Source: Phoma sp. XZ068
Taxonomy: Eukaryota; Ascomycota; Dothideomycetes; Pleosporales; Didymellaceae
DNA: 64,000 bases
Assembly: GCA_004835665.1 (NCBI GenBank)
Contig: RBKR01000018.1
Coordinates: 992,001 to 1,056,000, forward strand
Reading direction: 5' to 3'
In this document: one piece after another, positions 31,195-41,465 of the stretch
Layout of the letters: every line of letters begins with the position of its first letter
Position numbering within the stretch: position 1 is the first letter of the stretch
Notes under the pieces: model-generated
Told to the model about the DNA's origin: nothing
Seen by the model: the letters and a program-made list of their open reading frames with translations, nothing else
Databases searched by the model: none
Made by a program: the position numbers and the translations under genes

Positions 31195-33627
31195 CTAGAT
31201 AAGGTAGATTGTTGATTTCTCGTGGTTCCACGGAAATGGTATTGCGTCCATGTTTGACTCGCTATCCAGTTTGGCATAGTAGCACCCAACTCTCCTCCAG
31301 TACCCTGGCCTCTTCTCTGAAGGAGTGACGACTAATCCCTCATACGTGCACCATCTGTACCTTGATATATCCGACAAGATCTGCACAGCCCATAGACTGC
31401 CGTCATATATTGGAATCGTATCCGGATACCATTCACCTTGAAAACCCCTATCAAGTTTGTCAGGCAAGCACAAAGGATTTGTGATCGCCAGACTGCAGTT
31501 TTTACGCTCGCTACCTTCTTCTGGAAGACTGGTCTCAAATTCGACCATGTGTGCTTCGATTCGAATGAATTCATGCGGAATGTCTCTGACAAGATCGCCT
31601 GAATCTGTTGATGTAACTGAATCCTGCAGAACGATTTTAGAATCCAAGCGTGTCCCTTCAGAGCCCTCATGATGCAACCAAACTCTGCCTTTGATATTAA
31701 GCCAACTCCAAGAGGGCTCTTCGAGTTCTATAGTTCCTTGCTCTGGTTCACTTGCCTCCCAAAGTAAGTCTGTAGCAAGTAGATGAGAGCGCAGACCGTG
31801 CACAATATCCCATTCTTGCACTTTCGACACTTCGCTTGCAAGGCCTTGGAAGGCTGGCCATTTATCCTTCCAGAGTGTTAATTTACAGCCTGAATACTCT
31901 CCAACAATTTTTCTCCATGTTTCATTAACCATAATTGCACTTACACGACGTTCGAGCAAATTTGGGAATGAACCATAACCCAGGCACAGATCGTGTGTAT
32001 CAGGCCCCTCACAGGCTTCGGTCCGCCTACATGACCATGAAATTTTATCAGAGCCAAAGCTGAGTGTTCTTGGCGATAAGTATTTTTCTTGTACCGCCCA
32101 TGCTCTACTTGACAAGGGCGGCGCGGGCCACGCAAGACTTGACTGAGCACAAAACGTTGTGTCGTACCTTTCAAACAAGGGACAACTTTCGAAGGCCAGA
32201 GCAGATCTCTCGAAGAACAATCCCACGTCACCGTTCCTGGCCCCGGTTGCGGCTATAGTGCATGTGGAGTGACCATAGATGGCTCCCATCATCGCTGCTT
32301 CGCGCTCCCAGTCTGCCTCCGAGTCTTGAAGTATGCATAGCGAGTCTATCCATATATAGTGGTATCCGAGCCATGTTGTAACATGAAGAGACTCCCGGAA
32401 CGTCTTGGACAAACTCGACAGCGGTATGTCAGACTTGTAGTCCTCCAGTATACCATTCACGAGCGAATGTATTTCGAGACCACCCCAACAATGAGAAAGT
32501 GTCAGGTATTGTGCATCCATAGGTAATTCCTCTCGAAGGGCTAGACGGGCGGAGACTAGCTGCTCATCCATCGCGGTGATCTGGACAAGTCTGGATGGGA
32601 TATACGTGGTCGACGTGGAACATGTTGTAATGTCTTCTTCCAAACACCGACGTAACCATGAGCGAGCCAAATGAATCACCTCCGGTGCATTTGTGCTGTC
32701 ATACTTGAGTGTTGATGGTCCCTGTAGGAGTGTTAATCGTTCATGTAAAAATTCCAAATCCCACCCCAAGCAACATTGCTTGGGATGACAACCAATGGTA
32801 TGCACTATTAGAAAATTCAAATGACCGCAGAGAATTTGCAAGAAGTATGGCTTATTCTGCTTTGCGTTGCGCACTCCAGAGTTCTCCTCATATACATCTG
32901 GACCATTGAAAATGGAGCACAGATGGCACTTCGACTGCACCGATGCGCGTAGGGCTTCTGTACCCTCGTAATGACCGAATATCTCGCGATCGGGGCGTAC
33001 ACGCTTGACCGGACTGCTGGCTTTTGTGTATGGATATCTAAGGAGCACATTGTAAAGGCCTAAGGACTGCGTGAGTACTCGTTTGCAGGCGTCGCACAAT
33101 GTCGCGTATCCAGGAATGTCGCTTTCAACAGTAAAGCGACCTTGAAGTTTTTTGGCTATCCATTTTTGATAGCCCCGAGGTCCGAAACGTCCGTTCTCGA
33201 GTGTCGGTCTGTCCAAGACTTGCTTTACGTCCGATCGCTCGGATCCGTTCTGGCGATTTTCTCCAGATGATAGGTCGATAGACGCAGAAGTTTCGTGATC
33301 ATAGATATCGACATCGAGGCGCGATTGTCCGGAACCCCTGATCTCGACATGATACATCGTGTGTGCCAGTTCGTCGTACAATCGAACATGGTCGATCGGA
33401 TGGAACATCTGGTCGTCGCGACTCATCTTAATGTTTCGCCAGTCATCATCTTCAACAGTATTCATCCTATCCTCCGCATCCGTTTGATATTCGGAATTGT
33501 CAATCAGACGTTGTATGTCGATCATCGGTGTCTGCGTTGACCCATCCAAGCTCTTCTGCAACTCGCGTTGGACTGCACGATTGAGCTCTATTTTCTTTTG
33601 TTTTGCAAGATCTCTAGCAGACGCCAT
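31195..33627 (-). CDS. HET-domain protein, intact
   Basis: Single exon of 810 residues from ATG 33627-33625. The N-terminal 170 residues are polar and acidic. Two cysteine pairs follow (CDAC near 178 and CHLC near 234), the zinc-ribbon-like preface seen in many HET proteins. The HET core has its three canonical blocks: YLTLSHCWGG (374-383), the conserved Leu/Phe-rich block LPLSSLSKTF-like near 405, and YIWIDSLCILQD (424-435), then IYGHSTCTIAATGA. The C-terminal part carries the usual SRAWAVQEKYLSPRTL and tryptophan-rich segments. HET proteins trigger incompatibility cell death on non-self contact or partner activation. No frame breaks are seen, unlike the relic at 6.2 kb. Confidence 0.92.
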   Translation of the reverse strand: MASARDLAKQKKIELNRAVQRELQKSLDGSTQTPMIDIQRLIDNSEYQTDAEDRMNTVEDDDWRNIKMSRDDQMFHPIDHVRLYDELAHTMYHVEIRGSGQSRLDVDIYDHETSASIDLSSGENRQNGSERSDVKQVLDRPTLENGRFGPRGYQKWIAKKLQGRFTVESDIPGYATLCDACKRVLTQSLGLYNVLLRYPYTKASSPVKRVRPDREIFGHYEGTEALRASVQSKCHLCSIFNGPDVYEENSGVRNAKQNKPYFLQILCGHLNFLIVHTIGCHPKQCCLGWDLEFLHERLTLLQGPSTLKYDSTNAPEVIHLARSWLRRCLEEDITTCSTSTTYIPSRLVQITAMDEQLVSARLALREELPMDAQYLTLSHCWGGLEIHSLVNGILEDYKSDIPLSSLSKTFRESLHVTTWLGYHYIWIDSLCILQDSEADWEREAAMMGAIYGHSTCTIAATGARNGDVGLFFERSALAFESCPLFERYDTTFCAQSSLAWPAPPLSSRAWAVQEKYLSPRTLSFGSDKISWSCRRTEACEGPDTHDLCLGYGSFPNLLERRVSAIMVNETWRKIVGEYSGCKLTLWKDKWPAFQGLASEVSKVQEWDIVHGLRSHLLATDLLWEASEPEQGTIELEEPSWSWLNIKGRVWLHHEGSEGTRLDSKIVLQDSVTSTDSGDLVRDIPHEFIRIEAHMVEFETSLPEEGSERKNCSLAITNPLCLPDKLDRGFQGEWYPDTIPIYDGSLWAVQILSDISRYRWCTYEGLVVTPSEKRPGYWRRVGCYYAKLDSESNMDAIPFPWNHEKSTIYLI

Positions 33628-34139
33628 CCCTTTCGAGTAATGAGGAGTAATGAAGATGAAGTCAAGCAGAACTTGTTGGTGTAAGTGATCAGGCTGTGGA
33701 AATAGGCAGTGACCCCGCACAGTGCATGCTCACGTTGTGGCTGTGACCTACTGTGCATAAACGCAGCCTCATCCTACATGACTGAGAACGAGAAAACCTG
33801 AAATAAGGAGCCACAAGACCAACAAATCGGCTAAGTTGTATGCCAAGCCCAGGCTGCGTCGAGGTGGCGTGGTGGTGAAGTGGCAGTTGAGGGACTTGAA
33901 TGGCAACAAACATACACAACAGCAGAAGGACGCTAGTAGTCGAGGGAAGCGCGGCTGTCAAGAGCAGCCTGCAGTCGGAAACTCGCTGCCAGGCCAGGCA
34001 CGCCGTGCAAGCAAAGGAGCAGCAACCTTGCAAAAACAGACAGGCGAAAAGAAGACTAATAACACCACAAAAGGGACAAAGCCGGCTCCTCAGACACCAA
34101 GGAAATTGCGAGTTTAGCAAGCAACTCACCATTACTTTA
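33628..34139. other. Upstream region of the HET gene
   Basis: The promoter is expected in the first 200 bases. The 90-150-codon frames on both strands overlap each other and contain no motif. Confidence 0.35.
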
Positions 34140-34560
34140 ACATGTTCACATTGAAACGGAGATTGCTAGGTATTGAAATAGAACTACCCCAAAAAGTAAA
34201 AGAGTAAAATTCTCAACATCAAACCACCAACACAAAGCCTAAGGCACTTAATATACCCATGGCTCTTAAATCTCAAATAGCCACCGTAGTAACAATGCAT
34301 CAACACAACAACACAATACTCTAATTAATTCTCTCTACTTTACCCCTCTTCTGCCTAGATTATAGAAGCTAACACTAAGCAAACTAAAAACTTAGAATAG
34401 AAACTAGAATCTATAGAAGAATCTAAAGAATGAAAGAAACAAACACCTAGAGATTTAAAATAACCAGAAGAACTCAAATACCTAAATGAGCAAACAATAA
34501 ACACCCTAAATAATAAATCGCTGAGAGCCAGAGAATCCAAGGGCCCAGACGACAGAAACC
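34140..34560. repeat. AT-rich island, probable decayed repeat
   Basis: The plus strand is made of A-rich words (AATAGAAACTAG, CTAAATAATAAATC-like) with very few G/C runs and TA-rich dinucleotides. Such sharp islands next to GC-rich genes are typical of repeat copies mutated by RIP. No ends or coding part can be recognised. Confidence 0.45.
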
Positions 34561-34937
34561 CTGGAAATCAAGATTAATCGCAATCAAGAAGTAAAGTGAA
34601 GTAAGTGCATTTCCCATCTCATCCCACTCATCCTACGTCATCTATCCAATCCTTTGCAGTAAATGCTCCCTCTGCACACACAACAACACAGATACATGCC
34701 ACTAAACAGATATGTGATGTGTATATGTTTGAGGTGAAGATATAAACCTAAACGCCAGCCTCCCAACCAGACCTGTATATCGCTAAGAGCGTGGATATCG
34801 CGCGAAACATGAAATAAACAAAACATGACGTCCTTTGTACAGCCATCTTACACCCCGTGCACACATATCCTCCCAGACCACACCCACCTTACTAACTCGT
34901 CACCCAATGACTCGTCGAGACTCGTCAAGACTCGTCA
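34561..34937. other. UGO1 3' flank
   Basis: Contains a short tandem array of GACTCGTCA-like 10-11-mers at about 34911-34938 that runs into the UGO1 stop codon. Otherwise featureless. Confidence 0.4.
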
Positions 34938-36596
34938 TCAAAACTCCCCACCCCCACCCCCCATCGCAGCCGCCCCCCAAATCCCAACTAACCCCCAAAC
35001 ACCGACCCTCCAACCCCTCCACAACCCATGCACGCCCTGTCCCCTCCTCGTGCGTATCGGACGCTGGAACCCCAATTTCTGGGCACTCGCTGCTTTTGAC
35101 GGCGACGGACCGACTGTCGTTATGCCCTCCTCGCGGACGATGAACCATATTGTTCCTAGCACGCCTCTATACGGGCCGGGGGAGATGATTGTGTGGAAGC
35201 GGCGGAGGGAGGAGTCTTCGAGGGGTTTCTTTAATACAGGTTCAGGGGAGTAGTCGGAGTTGTTGTAGTCGTAGTCGGAGGATGTTGTTGCGGTGGGAGG
35301 GGAGCGGTATTCAGCTGCGAGACGCCGGTTTTCGTTGTCTTGGAGGACGGCGACTTGGCCTCTTCGAAGGACGGTTTCGAGAGGGAGACGCAGGAAGAGT
35401 TCGGCGGTGGAGGAGAGGAAGGTGCTGAAGGAGTAGGTGGTGGGTGTGATGATGGGGTCGATGGAGAGGGTGGAGCGGAGGACCAGCGGGGTCGACGAAG
35501 AAATGAGGGTGGGGATGCAGGCGTGGAGGAGGGTGGCCGGGAGCAGGTTGGAGGAGATGGAGATGGAGGGGAGGAGGGAGAGGCAGGGGTAGATGGAGCG
35601 CGGGGCGGAGGAGATGGGGGTGACGATCAGACGCGTGCGGATGAGGTCGAGGGGCGCAAGGATGGTGGCGGCGATGGCGGTGGCAGCGACGGCGACACCA
35701 AGAGACATGAGGGGGGAGGGGCTGTCGATGATGTCAAGGCCGCCAATGCCGCTGGCCGCTGCGCCCATGCCGCCGGGGTCGGGGATGTTGAGGAGGGCAG
35801 AGAGGGCACTGCGGAACCAGGTCTCGGTCGTCTTGAGCAGGAAGTTGTAGATGAAGGTGCAGTTGGTGCCCTTCCACACGCCCCAGGCCGACTCCTTCTG
35901 CCACAGCTGGGCGATGACCTCGAGCAGCGAGTCTGCGCGCTTGAGGTCGAGCCTGCGGGCGGGCGCGGGGGCGCGTGTGGGGGTTTCGGAGCGCGAGCGG
36001 CTGTGGACGTTGCGCTGGAGTCTCTTCCTGGGCGAGCGTGACCGCGACCCGGACGGCGAGCGGTGGTTGTGGGTGAGGCCGTGCGCGGGCAGGCCGTGTG
36101 AAGTGGGCGCGGTTGACGTGAAGTAGCCCGGTGCATCCTCGTCCGACTCCTCATCCGAGGGGTACTCGCCGTACTTGCCGCTCGCAAAGCTGTCTGGCCG
36201 CCCACTCTCGCTCGTCCGCCACTCGTCGTTCACGCGCAGGCCCGGGGCCAGCTGCCCGCGCGCCTCATGCACCTGCAGAACCGTCTTGGCGACCTCGAAC
36301 GGCTGGGCCAGCAGCACGCTCGTGTAGTTCCACAGGGCCTGGTCGAGCAGCTTCTTCGCGTGCTCGGCAACGGTCGGCGACGAGCCGGGGAAGTAGCTGT
36401 CGTAGTCGAGGTCCGACAGCATGTCGCGTGCCTGGCTGCCAAACGACGGCTTGGCCGAGCGGCGCGGCGTGAATGCAGTGCTGGAGGCGTTGCTGGACGG
36501 CGGCGGCAGCTCGGGCGGCAGGCCTATCGACGGCGGGATGTAGTACGGCCTGAGCGGGTTCGGGGCATCGCGCGACAGGGGCAGCGCGTCGGCCAT
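34938..36596 (-). CDS. UGO1: Mitochondrial outer-membrane fusion protein UGO1 homolog
   Basis: Single exon of 552 residues from ATG 36596-36594. The protein has a degenerate mitochondrial-carrier layout: PFEVAKTVLQV near residue 100 and APLDLIRTRLIV near 315 are carrier-signature-like P-x-[DE] helices, and AELFLRLPLETVLRRGQVA is a third. In between lies a long low-complexity Ser/Arg-rich insert (SGSRSRSPRKR) and acidic stretches. In yeast Ugo1 links Fzo1 and Mgm1 during mitochondrial fusion and sits in the outer membrane. The C-terminal glycine-rich end and the TATTSSDYDYNNSDYSP stretch are lineage-specific. It is divergent from YAH1 over 217 bp, so two mitochondrial genes share a promoter. 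Confidence 0.88.
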   Translation of the reverse strand: MADALPLSRDAPNPLRPYYIPPSIGLPPELPPPSSNASSTAFTPRRSAKPSFGSQARDMLSDLDYDSYFPGSSPTVAEHAKKLLDQALWNYTSVLLAQPFEVAKTVLQVHEARGQLAPGLRVNDEWRTSESGRPDSFASGKYGEYPSDEESDEDAPGYFTSTAPTSHGLPAHGLTHNHRSPSGSRSRSPRKRLQRNVHSRSRSETPTRAPAPARRLDLKRADSLLEVIAQLWQKESAWGVWKGTNCTFIYNFLLKTTETWFRSALSALLNIPDPGGMGAAASGIGGLDIIDSPSPLMSLGVAVAATAIAATILAPLDLIRTRLIVTPISSAPRSIYPCLSLLPSISISSNLLPATLLHACIPTLISSSTPLVLRSTLSIDPIITPTTYSFSTFLSSTAELFLRLPLETVLRRGQVAVLQDNENRRLAAEYRSPPTATTSSDYDYNNSDYSPEPVLKKPLEDSSLRRFHTIISPGPYRGVLGTIWFIVREEGITTVGPSPSKAASAQKLGFQRPIRTRRGQGVHGLWRGWRVGVWGLVGIWGAAAMGGGGGEF

Positions 36597-36813
36597 GGTG
36601 GCAGCGAGGGTGTGGTAAATAGTCGTGCGGCGGTTTGTTTGCGGGTCGATGATGCGCGGGAGTTCCGCGAGTTTTCAGGACCTCGACGCCGATCCGTCTG
36701 TGCGTCATGGGCGTATCACAGCGCCTCGGATTTATCGCTGTCATTCTCGTGCACCGCAACTTTTGCACGCACCGCACACCCCTTTCCCTCGCACTCCGTT
36801 CTTGCGCTGCACA
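36597..36813. promoter_or_regulatory. Divergent promoter of UGO1 and YAH1
   Basis: 217 bp between the two ATG codons of two nuclear genes for mitochondrial proteins. No TATA box is seen; a pyrimidine-rich leader precedes YAH1 (about 36770-36810). Confidence 0.5.
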
Positions 36814-37466
36814 ATGGCCACTCAGCGCCTCTTTGGAAATGCACTGCGGTGCTCCGAGCAGTTGGCGACGGCCGCGGGCGTGCGCTCTTCAAGATGCTTC
36901 TCGAGCCATGCCCGCCATTGGGCCGCCCAGAGCATCACACAGGCGCGGAGGGCCCTGGCACCGGGGTCGCCGCAGTCATCACGCGCTGTATACATGGCGA
37001 CAGCACCGCAGCGGGCATTCTCGTCCAGCCCGGCGCCCCGCCACGGGCATCTCGACAAGCCCAAGGCTGGTGAAGAGTGCGTCACCCCAACACTCTCCTC
37101 TGTCCTCCCACTGACACACCCAGACTGCACGTCACCTTCATCGACAAAGACAACCAATCGCATACCTTCGAAGTCTCGCCCGGCGACAACCTGCTCGACA
37201 TTGCCCAGGCCAACGACCTCGAGATGGAGGGTGCCTGTGGTGGGTCCTGTGCCTGCTCCACCTGCCACGTTATCGTAGAAGACGAGGCCAAGTACGAGGC
37301 CATGGAGGAGCCTGATGACGACGAAAACGACATGCTGGACCTGGCCTTTGGCCTGACAGAGACATCACGACTGGGGTGTCAGGTCAAGATGAGCAAGGAG
37401 CTGGACGGGTTGGTTGTGAAGTTGCCGAGTATGACACGGAATCTGCAGGCGAGCGACTTTAAATAG
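36814..37466 (+). CDS. YAH1: Adrenodoxin-type mitochondrial ferredoxin (two exons)
   Basis: Exons 36814-37076 and 37124-37466; the 47-bp intron is GTGCGT..CAG. The product is 201 residues. The first ~85 residues are a long basic presequence. The mature domain starts LHVTFIDKDNQSHTFEVSPGD and has the [2Fe-2S] ligands in C-x5-C-x2-C spacing (CGGSCACSTC) plus the distal LGC. The acidic interaction helix (EEPDDDENDMLDLAFGL) contacts the ferredoxin reductase. In yeast Yah1 feeds electrons into Fe-S cluster assembly and heme A/ubiquinone synthesis in the matrix; it is essential. The length fits the family. Its 3' end faces RRP15. Confidence 0.95.
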
Positions 37467-37775
37467 ATGATTGGAGGATTGAGATGAGATGGTGGATGGT
37501 GGATGGTGGAGACGAGTGTAGACACTCTGACATCAACATCGACGACCCAGTGACAGCTGGTTATGAATAATGTACGATAGCACGCTGACTACACCTGTAC
37601 GATAGCACTCGGCTCACGGCGTCTGGAAAATGTACACATAACCTGGACTTGTATTGGTATCAATGCCACATGTTTACCTAACGCCTTTTGAACTGCTTCC
37701 TTAGATCCCTCTTCTACACTACGCCTTCACATACCCTCTATACCTCCACAGACCGTTTATGCCTCCACAGACCCT
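37467..37775. other. Convergent 3' flanks of YAH1 and RRP15
   Basis: Holds a GGTGGAT-type short tandem repeat just after the YAH1 stop (about 37488-37512) and most of the 19-bp tandem array described separately. No gene. Confidence 0.4.
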
Positions 37776-37789
37776 CTATGCCTCCACAG
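37733..37789. repeat. Three 19-bp tandem units across the RRP15 stop codon
   Basis: Units 37733-37751, 37752-37770 and 37771-37789 differ at a few positions. Read on the minus strand, the last unit encodes Ser-Val-Glu-Ala-stop, the RRP15 C-terminus; the other two repeat the same codons and stop downstream. Confidence 0.8.
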
Positions 37790-38741
37790 AACCCTCCTTC
37801 TTGCCACCCGTAATCATATCCAAGAAACCCTGCTTGCTCATCTCCTTGACCTTGTCCTCGCGCTTCGCCATGCCCACCAGATTCTGATCCTTGCTCTGCT
37901 GCTCCGCCAGCTCACCCTTGACCTGCGCCGCACGCACCGCATTAAACAGCTTAATCACACCCTTCTGCGCTGTGCGCCTCAGCTCCTTCTCCTTGGCCGT
38001 GACCTCCGCCGTGCTGATATCCGTGTCGTGCAGACCCAGAACATCCTTGACGCGGCCCTTCTCACGCGCCGCGCGCTTCTCGGCGAGGATCTGGCGGCGC
38101 GCCTTTTCATTCAGCTTGCTGTCTGCGAGTTCCTTGTTGGCCGTCTGGGCGTCCTTGGAGCGGGCCAGAATCGGCTCGGAGCGCTTGGTCGAGGTGAGTT
38201 TGGTGTTGAGGATGCGCGAGATGGAGGTTGCGAAGGCTTCGGGGTCGTTGCGCTTTTTTACTTTGCGCGCGGCGGTTGAGGTTGAGGCGTCGGAGTCGGA
38301 GTCTTCAATGTCGAATTCGTCTGCTTCTGCCTCGAGCTCGGAGTCGCCCTCTTCCTCTTCCTCTTCCTCTTCCTCCTCTTCATCATCATCACCTGCAAGC
38401 TCGTCGTCGCTCGGCGAGGAGTCGTGTGCTGGATCCACCGGCGCAACCTTGGCGGGAATCGACATTTTGTGCTTGGGCTGCGGCTTCAATGCAGACTTGA
38501 GCGCCGGCTTGGCCTTTGGTTCGACTGCATTCGCACCGGACGGCTCGAATGGCTCCGCCACCTCATCTTCCCTCGGCGCCTTGTAGTTCTTCGGCGCATC
38601 GGTCGCAGCACCCTCATTACCAGACTCGTCGTCGGAGCTGTGGTAATACTTCTGCCGCTTGACCTTCTTCTTCTCCTTCTTCGGCTGCCCCTTGCGCATC
38701 TCCGCCTCGGTCCGTCTGCGCTTCAGCGATGTGTTCACCAT
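37776..38741 (-). CDS. RRP15: 60S ribosome biogenesis factor RRP15
   Basis: Single exon of 321 residues from ATG 38741-38739 (MVNTSLKRRRTEAEM). The layout is that of RRP15: a basic N-terminus (KKEKKKVKRQK), a long acidic tract around residues 115-150 (uninterrupted run of Glu encoded by repeated GAA/GAG triplets), and the conserved domain DPEAFATSISRILNTKL then SKLNEKARRQILAEKRAARE and ELRRTAQKGVIKLFNAVRAAQ. The factor works in the nucleolus on 27S pre-rRNA and pre-60S particles. The frame is open upstream of the ATG, but the family start fits ATG 38741. Its 3' end carries a stop-codon-bearing tandem repeat. It is divergent from SRP54. Confidence 0.93.
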   Translation of the reverse strand: MVNTSLKRRRTEAEMRKGQPKKEKKKVKRQKYYHSSDDESGNEGAATDAPKNYKAPREDEVAEPFEPSGANAVEPKAKPALKSALKPQPKHKMSIPAKVAPVDPAHDSSPSDDELAGDDDEEEEEEEEEEEGDSELEAEADEFDIEDSDSDASTSTAARKVKKRNDPEAFATSISRILNTKLTSTKRSEPILARSKDAQTANKELADSKLNEKARRQILAEKRAAREKGRVKDVLGLHDTDISTAEVTAKEKELRRTAQKGVIKLFNAVRAAQVKGELAEQQSKDQNLVGMAKREDKVKEMSKQGFLDMITGGKKEGSVEA

Positions 38742-38952
38742 TGTGCTGTTGTGTGGTTTTGTGTGCACCGTCAAGTTCGTCCAGAACTTTTTTCCAGCAC
38801 GTCGGCGCTCAGGGCTCCATTCACCGACGCCAAGGGCCCCACCCCGCAATCCATCCCCACCGAACATCAACATCGCCGCATATACCGGCCGCACCCAGTA
38901 TACACCCACGTATACACGGCACACACGCACACAACCCCACCACACAACCGCC
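38742..38952. promoter_or_regulatory. Divergent promoter of RRP15 and SRP54
   Basis: 211 bp; contains ACACACGCACACAACC-type CA-rich sequence just before the SRP54 ATG. No TATA box. Both genes serve ribosome production or function. Confidence 0.5.
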
Positions 38953-40783
38953 ATGGTGCTCCAGGATCTCGGGCGGCGCATCAATGCCGCCGTCTCGGAC
39001 CTCACGCGGTCGCCGAACCTCGACGAGAAGGCGTTCGAGGCCATGCTCAAGGAGATCTCCAACGCCCTCGTCGAAGCCGATGTCAACGTCAAGCTGGTCA
39101 TGAACCTGCGCCAGTCCGTCAAGCGCACAATCGACTTCAAGAACCTCGCCCCCGCCGTCAACAAGAAGCGCCTCATCCAGAAGACCGTCTACGACGAGCT
39201 CGTCAAGCTGGTCGACCCGCACGCCGAGCCCTTCAAGCCCAAGAAGGGCAAGCAGAATGTCATCATGTTTGTTGGTCTGCAGGGTTCAGGTAAGACAACG
39301 TCGTGTACGAAGCTGGCGAGATGGTACCAGGCGAGGGGATTCAAGGCGTGTCTGGTCTGCGCGGACACCTTCCGTGCGGGTGCGTTCGACCAGTTGAAGC
39401 AGAACGCCACCAAGGCGAAGATCCCCTACTACGGCAGTCACACAGAGACAGATCCTGTCGTTGTCGCCGCCGAGGGTGTGGAGAAGTTCAAGAAGGAGCG
39501 ATTTGAGATTATCATCGTGGACACTTCCGGACGTCACAGCCAGGAGCAGGATCTCTTCGACGAGATGGTACAAATCCAAAACGCCGTCACGCCCGACCAG
39601 ACAATCATGGTCCTCGACGCCACAATCGGTCAGCAAGCCGAGGCGCAGGCCCGCGCCTTCAAGGAAGCCGCCGACTTTGGAGCCATCATCATCACCAAGA
39701 CCGACGGTGCCGCCGCAGGTGGTGGTGCCATCTCCGCCGTCGCCGCAACCCACACGCCCATTGTCTTCCTCGGAAACGGAGAGCACATGCTCGACCTCGA
39801 GCGCTTCTCCCCCCAGCCCTTCGTCTCCAAGCTGCTCGGCATGGGCGACGTTGCCGGCCTCGTCGAGCACGTGCAGTCCCTCAAGCTCGACCAAAAGGAC
39901 ACGATGAAGCACATTGTCGAGGGGAAGTTCTCCATCAAGGACCTCCGCGACCAGCTCTCCAACATCATGAAAATGGGCCCGCTCAGCAAGATGGCTGGTA
40001 TGATTCCAGGGCTGAGCAACATGATGGGGGGCATGGATGACGAGGAGGGCAGCACCAAGCTCAAGCGTATGATTTACATCTGCGATAGCATGACGGAGAA
40101 GGAGCTCGAGAGCGACGGCAAGATGCTGGTCGACCAGCCCACCCGCATGACCCGCATTGCTCGCGGCTCCGGCACGAGCGTACGGGAAGTCGAGGAGTTG
40201 CTCACGCAGCACAGAATGATGGCTGGCATGGCCAAGAAAATGGGTGGAATGCACAAGGTACGCTTGAAAAACTGCTGGGCGTCGAGTCCTGACTAATGAA
40301 TGTAACAGGGCATGCAAAAAGCTCAAGGCGCCATGGGTGGCCTCAACCAGAAGCAGCAAATGGCCGCCATGCAGAAGCGAATGCAGTCCATGGGGGGCGC
40401 TGGCCGTGGGGCAGGCGGTGGCATGCCAGACATGGTTCGTTCCCTTACACCAGATTATCCAGGAACCCAGCTAACGACTACAGAGCGCAATGATGAAGAT
40501 GCTCGGCGGCGGCGGCGCAGGCGCAGGCGGCGGAATGCCAGATATGGTCGGTCCTAACCCTTCCCCCCTCCTTACCAGATCACATCGAGCTAACACAACC
40601 CAGTCCGCGCTACAAGGGATGATGGGGAACATGGGGGGCGCAGGCGGGATGCCAGACATGGTAAAAACTCCCCCCTACTCTACTTTCTACAATTCCTAAC
40701 GCACATAGGGCGCTATGATGAACATGATGAAGGGCATGGGAATGGGCGGGGGCGGCGCGCAGGCTGGACGCGGGAGACGCTAA
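38953..40783 (+). CDS. SRP54: Signal recognition particle 54-kDa subunit (five exons)
   Basis: Exons 38953-40257, 40309-40434, 40484-40546, 40604-40660 and 40709-40783; all introns (51, 49, 57 and 48 bp) are phase 0. The product is 541 residues. N domain MVLQDLGRRINAAVSDL; G domain with GLQGSGKTTS, DTFRAGAFDQL, DTSGRH, TKTDG and GGGAISAV; M domain with KMGPLSKMAGMIPG and methionine-rich helices that bind signal peptides and 7S RNA. It is the SRP GTPase of co-translational targeting to the ER. The last 100 residues are a Gly/Met-rich tail encoded by four small exons; exons 2, 3 and 4 all end in codons for GMPDM immediately before the donor site. Intronless reading would truncate the tail. Confidence 0.95.
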
Positions 40784-41249
40784 GTAGTCCATTGTTGAGT
40801 TGATGTGTACGAGGTGTGTACGAGACAGAGACAAAGACCCTGGATTTGCTTTTCCATGCATAGCCGCGGCGTTTTGGTTGGGCGGGTTGGATAGGTTGAG
40901 CCGTTGCAAGCGGATGTTGTAGAGGTAGGTGCTGGAGGGGAACAAAGGGCAGTAAGGCAGTCAGGAAGAGATGATGAAGATGAAGATTGAATGAACGAGA
41001 TACCCACTTTTCACCTTCATCCTATCACGTCTAAACTTGTCATTGTGTACCGTCCTTGATCAACGTCAAACATACCATGCCATTCAGCACCCCTCAGCCA
41101 GAATAAAGTGCAAATGCGGAATGCGGAAGGTAGATAGTAGATTAATCATCTTCTGCAGTACAACGGCGTGGGATGGGAACTATCATCTTTCGCCATCTTC
41201 TTTATCTTTCATAGTGCGCAGAGAGGCGTGTAGCAGAGTCCTAGTATCC
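40784..41249. other. SRP54 3' flank
   Basis: No frame or element recognised beyond probable termination signals. Confidence 0.35.
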
Positions 41250-41465
41250 ATACTTAGACTCTGCACGAATTAACAGGGTGTGCAGCCCTATGTTGAGGGT
41301 GAGGGTGAAGGACTATAAGTATGCAGCTACTGTGTCTCTTAACCTTGTTGTGGCGCGGCCTTGATCGTAGAGATATTACCAAGTTTGACATACTTATACT
41401 AGGAATTAGGCCTAATATAGTAAGTGTTAGGAGACTGATTATTATTAACATAGACTAGTAGTTGA
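41250..41465. repeat. AT-rich island, probable decayed repeat
   Basis: Rich in TAGG, CCTAATATAG and TTATTATTAAC words with TA-rich dinucleotides, in contrast to the GC-rich SRP54 gene next to it. Ends not definable. Confidence 0.4.

Noticed and set aside
35340..36041. Long Gly/Glu-rich plus-strand frame over UGO1
   Set aside because: A shadow of the GC-rich antisense gene; low complexity only.
39286..40359. 357-codon antisense frame within SRP54
   Set aside because: A shadow of the strong codon bias of SRP54; no motif and no start context.
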